A DNA stretch of 64,000 bases from Prolixibacteraceae bacterium (GTDB lineage Bacteria; Bacteroidota; Bacteroidia; Bacteroidales; Prolixibacteraceae): assembly GCA_028683385.1 (NCBI GenBank), contig JAQUIJ010000007.1, positions 124,001-188,000 on the forward strand. Direction: 5' to 3'. Shown piece by piece: positions 1 to 6,815 of the stretch. The notes below the pieces were generated by a model. It was given only the letters and a program-made list of their open reading frames with translations. It did no database searches and had not been told where the DNA came from. A program made the translations under genes and the position numbers. Numbering within the stretch: the first letter of the stretch is position 1; every line of letters starts with the position of its first letter.

Positions 1-727
1 GTTCTTCACTTTCAGGAGTAACCGAAACACGCAAAAAACCTTCGTTTTCGCCACGACGCATAGCCATTAACCGATGCGACGGACATTTCTTCAACGGTTC
101 GTTCCAGTCGAAATAATCGTTGTACTTGGCGCCTTCTTCCTCTTTGCCCTTAACGACCTTGCTGATTATAAAAGCTCCGTGTTCAAATGCTCGTCTGACA
201 ATTCCACGGGCCCGTTCATTTTCATTAATCCATTCGGCAATAATATCGCGCGCTCCGGCCAAAGCTTCTTCTACCGATTCTACCTTTTCTTTGACAAACG
301 ATTGGGCTTTGTATTCCAAATTCGATTCGTATTGTTTTTGGATCATTACAGCCAGAGGTTCGAGTCCTTTTTCGCGGGCAATCATGGCGCGGGTGCGGCG
401 TTTGGGTTTGTAGGGCAAGTAAATATCTTCCAGTTCGGTCGAATCAAAACAGTCGTCAATGCGCTTCTGCAATTCAGGTGTCAGCAATTCTTGTTCCTGA
501 ATGGTTTTCAGGATGGTATCCTTGCGCTTGAGCAGTTCTTGCATCTTTTCTTTGGCATCTTTAACCGCTTCAATCTGAACTTCGTCCAAACTTCCGGTGC
601 GTTCTTTCCGGTACCTTGAAATGAATGGAACCGTTCCGCCTTCATCGAGTAACTGAATGGTATTTGCTGCTTGTATGAATTGTATTCCAACCTGTTGAGC
701 AATGAGCTGTATGATTTTTTGATCCAT
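1..727 (-). CDS. tex: Tex-family RNA-binding transcriptional accessory protein, N-terminal part
   Basis: The minus strand reads open from an ATG at 727 to the window edge, giving 242 residues of a protein that starts MDQKIIQLIAQQVGIQ. It continues with the Tex N-terminal signatures: a VPFISRYRKERTG stretch near residue 36 and LPYKPKRRTRA near residue 100. Tex proteins have an N-terminal helical region, a YqgF-like domain, helix-hairpin-helix motifs and an S1 RNA-binding domain. Only the N-terminal region is in the window. Role by family: a nucleic-acid-binding factor acting in transcription. The C-terminal part lies upstream of position 1, so intactness cannot be judged. Confidence 0.9.
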   Translation of the reverse strand, partial: MDQKIIQLIAQQVGIQFIQAANTIQLLDEGGTVPFISRYRKERTGSLDEVQIEAVKDAKEKMQELLKRKDTILKTIQEQELLTPELQKRIDDCFDSTELEDIYLPYKPKRRTRAMIAREKGLEPLAVMIQKQYESNLEYKAQSFVKEKVESVEEALAGARDIIAEWINENERARGIVRRAFEHGAFIISKVVKGKEEEGAKYNDYFDWNEPLKKCPSHRLMAMRRGENEGFLRVSVTPESEE

Positions 728-871
728 TTTGAGTCTGTAAAATTGAAGCCCGAAGGTAACTTTTTTTCGAGGTAAATTTAAATCAGGATTCAGGTTTTAA
801 GCTGATCATTTTTATAGTTTAAATTCATTCTTTTCTCTATTTTTAAGCCATAACCAAAAAATAATAAAATT

Positions 872-1243
872 ATGAAAAACTTAATGCGCTCGTTTTTGAT
901 CCTATCAGCAATTCTTATGATTTCAGGCAATCAGCTTCAGGCTGAAGTAAAGAATAAATCATTACTTGGGGAATGGGTTTATGAAGTTAGCGATGCACCC
1001 TACGGGTACGAAAAAGGCAGTTTAATCTTTACTGAAAAGGACGGAGAAACCATTTGTGTAGTAAAACTTGAAGCTGGTGAATTAGCTGTAAGCGACCTGA
1101 AAATTGCAAACGATAAAATCACATTCACCACTTCGGTTGAAGGAAACTCAATCAACGTTGAACTTACACGCGATAAAAATAAACTTACCGGAAAAGTTGA
1201 CAGCCCGGAAGGCCCCAAAACAATGATCGCCGTGAAAAAATAA
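872..1243 (+). CDS. Small secreted protein of unknown function
   Basis: 123 residues. The first ~24 form a signal peptide (MKNLMRSF, then a hydrophobic run ending near LQA). The mature ~99 residues begin with a LLGEWVYEV motif and alternate short strand-like segments (GSLIFTEKDG, KITFTTSVEG, NKLTGKVDSPEG). This suggests a small beta-sandwich or lipocalin-like fold of the kind common in secreted Bacteroidota proteins. It stands alone between the divergent tex gene and a strong terminator hairpin, so it is probably monocistronic. No catalytic motif is visible and I do not assign a function. Confidence 0.75.
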   Translation: MKNLMRSFLILSAILMISGNQLQAEVKNKSLLGEWVYEVSDAPYGYEKGSLIFTEKDGETICVVKLEAGELAVSDLKIANDKITFTTSVEGNSINVELTRDKNKLTGKVDSPEGPKTMIAVKK

Positions 1244-1279
1244 GGTAAGAAACTGTTTAATTCTACTTAATCACATTTA

Positions 1280-1330
1280 AAAAATCAACCTTTTTTACCC
1301 TTAATCCCTAAAGAGAAAAGGTTGATTTTT
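1280..1330 (+). terminator. Terminator hairpin after the small secreted protein
   Basis: A 15-bp perfect inverted repeat (AAAAATCAACCTTTT at 1280-1294 against its complement at 1316-1330) lies 36 bases after the stop at 1243. The right arm ends in a T-run. It probably terminates the 872-1243 transcript. Confidence 0.7.
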
Positions 1331-1331
1331 C

Positions 1332-1598
1332 AGCTTTCTCCCTTCAGGGACGGGGTGAAAAAGCTAAAAAATAATTCTCCGAATTGAATCTGTTAAAGTT
1401 GAATTAAATTTTACTCATTTTGATTTTTCGGGTTACCGCAAACTCCCGATCTTCATCGCGACACGCTCTGCCCCCAGCCCTAAAAATTACCCTTTAGGAC
1501 TGGGGGTATTTTTTTAGCTTTCTCCCTTCAGAAACGGGGTTAAAAAGCCGAGAAATCATCATTCGAATAGAATCCGTTAAAGTAGAATTAGTTACTTT
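1332..1598. repeat. Imperfect direct repeat pair upstream of the integrase
   Basis: Positions 1332-1414 and 1516-1598 are about 80-bp imperfect copies. Both start AGCTTTCTCCCTTCAG, pass through a GAATNNAATCNGTTAAAGT-like segment and end in a T-rich tail. They bracket the dispersed repeat at 1416-1513. No coding potential is seen in 1244-1683. Confidence 0.6.
1416..1515 (+). repeat. Dispersed intergenic repeat with terminator-like hairpin, copy 1
   Basis: This ~100-bp block shares the core TTTTGATTTTTCGGGTTACC, then CTCCCGATCTTCATCG, with 24011-24120. Its 3' part is a hairpin: CCCCCAG and CCTAAA arms at 1471-1484 pair with TTTAGG and CTGGGGG at 1493-1506, followed by seven T at 1509-1515. It can act as a terminator on the plus strand. 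Confidence 0.65.
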
Positions 1599-1621
1599 TA
1601 AAATTTATCATCGCAATTTTG

Positions 1622-1630
1622 TATATTTGG
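1622..1630 (+). promoter_or_regulatory. Candidate Bacteroidota -7 promoter element for the integrase
   Basis: TATATTTGG matches the TAnnTTTG -7 consensus and sits 54 bases before the preferred integrase ATG at 1684. No clear TTTG is visible at the -33 distance. The same 9-mer occurs at 3459-3467, just before the first cassette. Confidence 0.4.
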
Positions 1631-1683
1631 TTTAATTGCAACGTAATCTTTTCACCTCGTTTATCACCAAGAAGCTAAGCAAT

Positions 1684-3420
1684 ATGATACAACTTCGGAA
1701 AATCCATCATCGGGGAAATTTCCAGATTGGTATCTTCATGGGGTTTGATGAGAATTTAAAGGCTAAGGCCAAAAGTATTGGCGCCCTTTGGAGCCAGACC
1801 TACAAATGCTGGTATGTGCTGTATAACAAAGAAAATTATAACCTGATACTTCGTAACTTTGACAATGTTGAAATTGTTAGGGATGAAAACACTGAGCGGC
1901 AACCTGAACCTGCTGTCATACGGCAAGACAATGTTCACATAGCTGAGGCAATCAGCGAATTTCGGCCTGAAATTCAGGACGAACATAAGGAGTTAACTCC
2001 TGAAATCGCCAGCAAAATTGTTTTCGCAGGAAGTGTAGGAAAATACTGGATTTTAAAAGTTCCGTTTCAGGCAAAACTTACGCCCAAATTGATGGACATC
2101 AAAGGCGTTTTCTGGAACAAAAAGCAAAAAGCCTTTTTTATACTGCGGCATGTTAATGTAAAAATTAAGGTTGAAGCTTTATTGGGAATCGGCGAAATTT
2201 TTCCGGCAGAATATTTCAACCTGGAAACTGTTGTTTCGGATCCGAATACTTTTATGGAACTGAATGTTTGTGTGCCCGACAAGAAATGGATGGTTTTGTC
2301 GTGTCCGCCTGTACCCTATCTGATTGAGCAGGTGAAACGCTGGGAAGGAAGCCGGTACAGCAATGCCCATAAAGCTTATTTGCTGAATGCTACTCCTGCA
2401 ATGCTCGTAAATTTGCAACAATTGTCGGGCGAATTGAATATTCCAATTCACAACAACCTTCCAGCCAGGTATCTGAACAGAAATAAACAAGTGAACAAAA
2501 AGGCATCCAAATTTCAGGATTTAAAGGGGAAAATGCTGGAGCAGGTTCCGCCCCATGCCCGGATTTATACGCTGGCGTTGCTCGATTACCTGATGGCGCA
2601 GAATTACAGCGCCAATACCATCAGTAGCTATACGAAGTGGTTCAATGTTTTTATGCGGGTACATCAATATCAAAACCCGGACACTTTAACTGAAATGCAG
2701 GTTGTAAAATACTTGTCGTGGATGACCGAAAAAGGACTTTCGCCATCGAGTTTAAGTATGGTTGTTAATGCGCTGTTGTATTATTTCAGGACGGTATTGA
2801 AAAAGGACAGTTTTGAAATCAAGTTGCCCCGACCACGCAGGGAACACCATCTTCCGGCTGTACTTACGATGGAAGAATGTTTCCGGATATTTGGTTCTGT
2901 CGATAATCCGAAGCACAAATTGTTGCTGTTGATTGGCTATGGCGCGGGTTTGCGGCGCAGTGAAATTTCGACGCTGAAATGGCAGGACATTTTATTTGAC
3001 GAGCATAAAATTCACATCAAACAGAGTAAAGGAAATAAAGACCGTATTGTGATGCTGCCCGTTTCGATTGTGGCTATACTTCAGAATTACCGGTCGATTT
3101 ACCCGAGCGACGAATGGGTCTTCGCCGGGCAATACAAAGGCGAGGCCATTAGTACTAGGACAGTTCAGGTGGTGATGCAGCAAGCTGTTGCGAAAGCCGG
3201 GCTCGAAAAGAAAGCGACGGTGCACACCCTGCGACACAGCTTTGCCACTCATTTGCTCGAAAGTGGAACCGATATCCGATACATACAGCAATTGCTGGGG
3301 CATGCGAATGTTAACACAACGATGATTTATACGCATATTACGCCCAAGGCTGCTAAAAACATTATCAGTCCGTTAGACAGGATGATACACCCTGTAGATG
3401 AACAAAAGAAATTAAGATAA
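1684..3420 (+). CDS. Tyrosine recombinase of the cassette array (integron-integrase-like), with N-terminal extension
   Basis: 578 residues from the ATG at 1684; a TTG at 1636 is possible but has no better context. The C-terminal half is a complete tyrosine recombinase: a SAM-like N-terminal domain (about 300-390), then R424 (GAGLRRSE), a beta-hairpin lysine (KGNKDR), H514-x-x-R517 (HTLRHSF), H540 (LGHANVN) and nucleophile Y549. The first ~285 residues hold three degenerate repeats of a pattern with a conserved W and a K-x-W/F-Y/F ending (SIGALWSQTYKCWYV, KGVFWNKKQKAFFI, WEGSRYSNAHKAYLL). They resemble HARP-like N-terminal modules of some Bacteroidota recombinases, but that identity is inference. 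Between the LP after the lysine hairpin and HTLRH there are only about 56 residues. The extra helix that marks canonical IntI proteins there appears absent, so the core looks Xer-like. The gene points towards the array, unlike class 1 integrons. It is the most likely mover of the cassettes. Confidence 0.85.
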   Translation: MIQLRKIHHRGNFQIGIFMGFDENLKAKAKSIGALWSQTYKCWYVLYNKENYNLILRNFDNVEIVRDENTERQPEPAVIRQDNVHIAEAISEFRPEIQDEHKELTPEIASKIVFAGSVGKYWILKVPFQAKLTPKLMDIKGVFWNKKQKAFFILRHVNVKIKVEALLGIGEIFPAEYFNLETVVSDPNTFMELNVCVPDKKWMVLSCPPVPYLIEQVKRWEGSRYSNAHKAYLLNATPAMLVNLQQLSGELNIPIHNNLPARYLNRNKQVNKKASKFQDLKGKMLEQVPPHARIYTLALLDYLMAQNYSANTISSYTKWFNVFMRVHQYQNPDTLTEMQVVKYLSWMTEKGLSPSSLSMVVNALLYYFRTVLKKDSFEIKLPRPRREHHLPAVLTMEECFRIFGSVDNPKHKLLLLIGYGAGLRRSEISTLKWQDILFDEHKIHIKQSKGNKDRIVMLPVSIVAILQNYRSIYPSDEWVFAGQYKGEAISTRTVQVVMQQAVAKAGLEKKATVHTLRHSFATHLLESGTDIRYIQQLLGHANVNTTMIYTHITPKAAKNIISPLDRMIHPVDEQKKLR

Positions 3421-3486
3421 AATATGGTAAATACAAAGATTAATCGAAAAAAGTACCATATATTTGGTGGTATGTACTAGTTATGC
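3421..3486 (+). other. Candidate attI (primary insertion site)
   Basis: The 60 bases between the integrase stop and the first cassette junction (G3480|TT) are the only place an attI could lie. They contain an 8-bp perfect inverted repeat (ATATGGTA at 3422-3429, TACCATAT at 3454-3461) and end with GTACTAG|TT. New cassettes would be expected to join at this G|TT. Assignment is by position only. Confidence 0.5.
3459..3467 (+). promoter_or_regulatory. Candidate cassette promoter (Pc) -7 element
   Basis: TATATTTGG fits the Bacteroidota -7 consensus and lies about 90 bases before the first cassette gene (3549), pointing into the array. It overlaps the right arm of the inverted repeat in the candidate attI. 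It is identical to the motif upstream of the integrase. Confidence 0.4.
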
Positions 3487-3548
3487 GTCATGCTATGGCG
3501 GCAGAGCTGACAAGGAAGGACTGCAAGAAATAAACAGACAAAACAACA

Positions 3549-3962
3549 ATGAATAAGAAGATTTGTATCGGATTTTTCAAGGACTTTAGTGGAGAAGACA
3601 GCATTTTAATATCTGTAGACATCTATGGATTATTAGAAATGGAAGGTATTTTCTTAAAGCTTGCCGACGGACTTGCGGACTTCAATTTTTCAGAACTCAA
3701 TTTGTTGGATAAAGAATTTAGAATTAACTTAATTGCATATAAAGACACACAGAATACCGGCTTGAGACATACTTCCAACGGACAATATGAGTGGAGAGCG
3801 ACAAAAGAAAAGTGGCATGAATTCAGAGAGAAATTAACAGGAATGTATCGCAACGGTAATGGTGGACACCATTATTTGGACAGCGACTCGGCCGACAACG
3901 GAGATTTACAAGTTGTTTTTTCTTTAGACGAATATCCAATGAGTTTTTGGACAAACAAATAA
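3549..3962 (+). CDS. Cassette 1 protein of unknown function, possibly immunity-like
   Basis: 137 residues, acidic, no signal peptide or membrane segment. A C-terminal GGHHYLD motif (about 105-111) is followed by DLQVVFSLDEYP, a combination I associate with small cytosolic immunity-type or hypothetical proteins but cannot name. It is the first cassette, closest to the candidate promoter at 3459, with a 68-base leader. A 30-base gap separates its stop from the attC repeats. Base composition is AT-rich like the other cassette genes. Confidence 0.7.
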   Translation: MNKKICIGFFKDFSGEDSILISVDIYGLLEMEGIFLKLADGLADFNFSELNLLDKEFRINLIAYKDTQNTGLRHTSNGQYEWRATKEKWHEFREKLTGMYRNGNGGHHYLDSDSADNGDLQVVFSLDEYPMSFWTNK

Positions 3963-4012
3963 GTTACAAGAATTAAAATATGCTTAAAAATATTGACAAA
4001 CAGGAAGCACGA

Positions 4013-4146
4013 ACGCATAACATCAGCTACCCGGCAAGTCCGGCGGCTGTTGGTATTCGGTCGGCGGCTCTCCGCTCGATTTCCTTGTCCTGCCGGACAG
4101 GAAATCGCCCGCAGTCCGCCCCTGCGTGTAGCTTCCTACGTTGTAG
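4013..4146 (+). other. attC site of cassette 1
   Basis: Opens ACGCATAAC (complement of the cassette start GTTATGCGT at 3480) and closes G4140|TT. Inner arms AGCTAC and GTAGCT pair. The centre differs from the main type (CCGGCAAGTCCGG), so it is a variant form. Confidence 0.85.
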
Positions 4147-4815
4147 CCAATTGTAATCGCTACTCGAAACGGTATCTGGTTTCTATAAAATCTTAAACTG
4201 ACTGTTTTCCAGTTTGAGAGATTTTCGGGGTTTGACAGGTTTTTAGAGTTTTTTGGTTCTGGCAGGTTGAGAGATTTTGGGGGGTGCGACAGAGCCAAGT
4301 TTTTTGAGAGATTTTTAATAGGGGTTTTTAGGGGTTTTGGGGGTTGACAGAGGTGAGCTATTTGAAAGGTTTTTAGGAGTGTTTGGAGTGTTTAAGTTAT
4401 TGGAGTCGAGTTGTTGGAGTGACAAGTCATTGGAGTGTACAAGTTTCGTTTCATTGACAGTCAAGCCCAATTTGAAACAGATTTTATCGGTGACACATTT
4501 TCACCATTTGACACGGAATCGGATTTTAAAATATAGACGGAGATGGAAAAGCAGGGAAAATATGGAATTTACGAATCGACACTTTTGTGCCTGGACAGAA
4601 CGGTTTTTACCGTTTGATTGGGACTGAAGTGGCGAAGCGACTCCGCTGGTGGAAAAGAAATGAAAAAGAAAAGAAAAAAAGAACAACTAGGCTACAACAT
4701 CAGCTACCCGTCAAGCGCGGCAGCAATGGTTTTCGGTGGGCATCTTTCCGCTCAAGCAGTTTTTCGGCTTGACAGGAAATCGCCCTCAATCCGCCCCTGC
4801 GTGTAGCTTCCTACG
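4141..4815 (+). other. Cassette 2: apparently non-coding cassette with tandem repeats
   Basis: 675 bases without a convincing gene. Plus-strand reading frames are short, of low complexity and unsupported. The sequence is G/T-rich on the plus strand with recurrent GAGAGATTTT and GACAGGTTTTTAG words, and a tandem TTGGAGT unit repeated four times at 14-17 base spacing (4383, 4400, 4414, 4430). A 24-codon frame at 4543-4617 is the best short candidate and could be a gene relic. The leader resembles that of cassette 14 (16271-16508). A second copy, identical as far as I checked, lies at 13038-13712. Confidence 0.6.
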
Positions 4816-4821
4816 TTATGG
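4690..4821 (+). other. attC site of cassette 2
   Basis: Opens GGCTACAAC, the complement of its cassette start GTTGTAGCC at 4140, and closes G4815|TT. Main structural type with AGCTAC/GTAGCT inner arms and a GTCAAG/CTTGAC central stem. Confidence 0.88.
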
Positions 4822-4844
4822 GCAATGTAAACAGACATTCGACA

Positions 4845-5345
4845 ATGGCAACATTTAATGACATAGAAGAAGTATTTCATCGACTTGACTGGTCTATCCT
4901 TCAAAATGGATGGATAAGTTTATATTGGAAAAAGTCGATTTTGGCGAAAGATATAGAGTGGTTTGAGAAGGAGAATTACAATATCGTGGAATTCGACTGT
5001 AAATCGTGGACAGACATTGCCGAAATGCACGGACAACTCCAACAAAAGTTGAATTTTCCAGACCATTACGGGAAGAATTTTGACGCTTTAAACGATTGTT
5101 TGTCAGACATCGAGATTAATGGGACTGGACAAATTGTAGTTTTTAATCACTTGGACAGCATCGACATAAAGACAATTCATATTCTGCTAGACGTATTTGC
5201 CGACAATTCGAGGAAACATATCCTCTTTGGAGAAAGACTCATTGTTCTAGCGCAAGTGGACAGTCCAGATTTTAAAATTGACCCAGTTGGTGCGACAAAA
5301 GTTAGCTGGAACAAACAGGAATGGTTAGATTCAAAACGACGATGA
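4845..5345 (+). CDS. Barstar-family protein (ribonuclease inhibitor-like), copy 1
   Basis: 166 residues from MATFNDIEE. The longer start at 4818 would lie inside the attC right arm (GTTATGGGC), so the internal ATG is preferred. The centre carries the barstar signature: DCKSW, then a helix, then a PDHYGKNFDALNDCLSD segment (about residues 74-90) matching the family's YG-N-DAL-D-L core. A hydrophobic strand IVVFNHLD follows. Barstar binds and blocks barnase-type RNases; related proteins serve as immunity or antitoxin factors. No RNase toxin is seen nearby, so it may be an orphan immunity gene. The same gene recurs at 13742. Confidence 0.85.
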   Translation: MATFNDIEEVFHRLDWSILQNGWISLYWKKSILAKDIEWFEKENYNIVEFDCKSWTDIAEMHGQLQQKLNFPDHYGKNFDALNDCLSDIEINGTGQIVVFNHLDSIDIKTIHILLDVFADNSRKHILFGERLIVLAQVDSPDFKIDPVGATKVSWNKQEWLDSKRR

Positions 5346-5356
5346 AAATGAACACA

Positions 5357-5488
5357 GCCCATAACTTCAGCTACCCGTCAAGGTCGGCAGCGGTGGTTTT
5401 CGGTGGGCATCTTTCCGCCCAAGCAGCTTTTCGGCTTGACAGGAAATCGCCCGCAGTCCGCCCCTGCGTGTAGCTTCCTACGTTAGCA
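5357..5488 (+). other. attC site of cassette 3
   Basis: Opens GCCCATAAC (complement of GTTATGGGC at 4815) and closes G5482|TT. Main structural type. The central hairpin contains GGTCGGCAGC opposite the AGCAGC/GCTTTTCGGC side. Confidence 0.88.
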
Positions 5489-5494
5489 GTAATT

Positions 5495-5788
5495 TTAATC
5501 GCCGTCATCGTAGGTAGTTTCTATTTCGACAGAATAACCTAAATGTTCTAGTATTTGACGGACAATCGTTTCAGCATCTTGGTTGTGGTAGTCGAGTTGA
5601 GTATCATTTACGGTTGTAATTGTTCCGTAATTAAAACAACAACCATCGCCACAGTGATATGCGTATTCATGCAGAATTATTTTTACTTTCTTTTCTACAT
5701 GATTTTCATATCCAGAGCATTCGGTACAAAATACCAATTGAGAATTATCAAGTATTTCTTTTTCACAGCTATTGCATTTCATACTCAT
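5495..5788 (-). CDS. Cassette 4 zinc-ribbon-like small protein (third gene of a minus-strand operon)
   Basis: 97 residues from MSMKCNSCEKEI; the ATG at 5788-5786 overlaps the stop of the preceding minus-strand gene by one base. The N-terminus has CxxC pairs (KCNSC, then FCTEC about 18 residues later) that suggest a zinc ribbon. A further cysteine cluster CGDGCC lies in the middle. The acidic end contains an RQILEHLGYSVEIET segment. It ends 12 bases from the cassette start and so runs against the array direction. Function unknown. Confidence 0.65.
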   Translation of the reverse strand: MSMKCNSCEKEILDNSQLVFCTECSGYENHVEKKVKIILHEYAYHCGDGCCFNYGTITTVNDTQLDYHNQDAETIVRQILEHLGYSVEIETTYDDGD

Positions 5789-5910
5789 TAGTTTAAAGTT
5801 GATAAAATGATAATAATAACGCATATAAAACCGATCAATAATCCAATATAAAATCCTCGATCAAAAGCATGGTCTTTTATGTTTTTGATTTCTTTTTCGG
5901 TATAATTCAT
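5788..5910 (-). CDS. Cassette 4 single-pass small membrane protein (second gene of the operon)
   Basis: 40 residues: a charged start (MNYTEKEIKNIKDHAFDRG) then one hydrophobic span (FYIGLLIGFICVIIIIL). Its ATG overlaps the TGA of the upstream minus-strand frame (ATGA at 5910-5907) and its TAA overlaps the next ATG (TAATG at 5790-5786). Such double overlap argues for translational coupling and a real gene despite the small size. The size and layout are compatible with a toxin-like or accessory peptide, but this is speculation. Confidence 0.6.
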   Translation of the reverse strand: MNYTEKEIKNIKDHAFDRGFYIGLLIGFICVIIIILSTLN

Positions 5911-6152
5911 ACTATTGGAATTAAATTGTTTACGTTACAAATTGCAGTTTTCGTAGCTAAGTATGGTTTTTGAGTCACAATAATTTCATGTTCGAGTTCA
6001 CATTTTGCGACACATCCATATAATTTGACAAGTTTTAATCTTTCACCAGACAGCCGATGAATGAAAAAACTACTGCTAACACCAGCTACCCGCAATGCGG
6101 GTTGTGGTGTTTCATTGACAGGAAATAGTTGTAATTGAGCGTTCATTTTCAA
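5907..6152 (-). CDS. Cassette 4 small protein with start inside the attC site
   Basis: 81 residues on the minus strand, beginning MKMNAQLQLFPVNETP at 6152, inside the cassette's own attC (6072-6204). About the first 27 residues are encoded by attC sequence read from the reverse strand, the rest (HRLSGERLKLVKLYG onward, two cysteines) by cassette body. No in-frame ATG exists in the body, so translation must start in the attC if the gene is real. ATGA overlap with the next minus-strand gene supports it. Function unknown; not every codon of the attC part need be under selection. Confidence 0.5.
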   Translation of the reverse strand: MKMNAQLQLFPVNETPQPALRVAGVSSSFFIHRLSGERLKLVKLYGCVAKCELEHEIIVTQKPYLATKTAICNVNNLIPIV

Positions 6153-6204
6153 TTGAGTTTTTAGGGTTTAATTCCCGCACTTCGTGTAGCTTTCAACGTT
6201 ATGT
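6072..6204 (+). other. attC site of cassette 4 (divergent type)
   Basis: Opens ACTGCTAAC, the complement of GTTAGCAGT at 5482, and closes G6198|TT. The inner arms AGCTAC/GTAGCT are kept, but the centre is the TTCATTGACAGGAAAT type rather than the GGTGGGCATC type, and the closing spacer reads TTTCAAC instead of TCCTAC. Confidence 0.82.
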
Positions 6205-6257
6205 GCTATTGTAAGTGCGACAATTCGATACTGCATTAAGATAAAATAGGTTTTTAA

Positions 6258-6671
6258 ATGACAAATAGAGCGATTTATATAATTGGAGGAATTGCATTTT
6301 GGTTTTTTGCCTTGATCGGATTAAAAAATGATATTGATTCATACGAGGTTCAAAAACATGGACAAATAATTACAGTAAAGATTACTTATGCCCCTATTTG
6401 TTTTGGGACTAAAGTGAAGCCTCATTTGAGATTTCAATACATTGAGAATGGTGAAATAAAGGAATATTCAAAGCAAATCGGTGGAGGATTATGTGGTAAG
6501 ATTGAGGTTGGCCAAGAGTTAAAAATGAAAGCAGATTTGACAAAGAAAATATTCCTTTATGAATTCGAGGATGTAAGAAATGAATTTTATGCAAGTGGAT
6601 TATTGGGAGTAGCTGGATTAATAAGTATAATATTTGGAATGACAAAAGGACAAAAAAACAACAGCACATAA
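6258..6671 (+). CDS. Cassette 5 two-TM membrane protein (DUF3592-like topology)
   Basis: 137 residues. One membrane span near the N-terminus (IYIIGGIAFWFFALIGL), then an extracytoplasmic beta-rich loop with a cysteine pair (YAPICFG and GGGLCGKIEVG), and a second span near the end (ASGLLGVAGLISIIFGM). The layout resembles DUF3592-type proteins, which have two spans around a small beta domain; that match is by topology only. Its stop codon TAA (6669-6671) is supplied by the attC opening ACATAAC, so the gene reads directly into the recombination site. Confidence 0.7.
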   Translation: MTNRAIYIIGGIAFWFFALIGLKNDIDSYEVQKHGQIITVKITYAPICFGTKVKPHLRFQYIENGEIKEYSKQIGGGLCGKIEVGQELKMKADLTKKIFLYEFEDVRNEFYASGLLGVAGLISIIFGMTKGQKNNST

Positions 6672-6795
6672 CTTCAGCTACCCGTCAAGTGCGGCAGCAG
6701 TGGTTTTCGGTGGGTATCTTTCCGCCCGGGCTATTTTTCGGCTTGACTGGAAATCGCCCGCAATCCGCCCCTGCGTGTAGCTTCCTACGTTATAA
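6663..6795 (+). other. attC site of cassette 5
   Basis: Opens AGCACATAAC, a 10-nt complement of the cassette start GTTATGTGCT at 6198; closes G6789|TT. Main structural type with TGGGTATCTTTCC in the centre. Confidence 0.88.
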
Positions 6796-6815
6796 GCCAT
6801 TTTAAAACCACTTGC

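Noticed and set aside
1636-1683. TTG start for the recombinase
   Set aside because: Adds 16 residues without domain support; the ATG at 1684 begins just before the first repeat unit.
4023-4298. Minus-strand frame MALSHPPKSLNLPEPKN... and its copy at 12899-13195
   Set aside because: It runs over attC and the low-complexity part of the non-coding cassette; the two versions differ at the ends only because different attC sites follow.
4337-4806. Short plus-strand frames in the non-coding cassette
   Set aside because: Overlapping low-complexity frames, some reading into the attC; no conserved feature.
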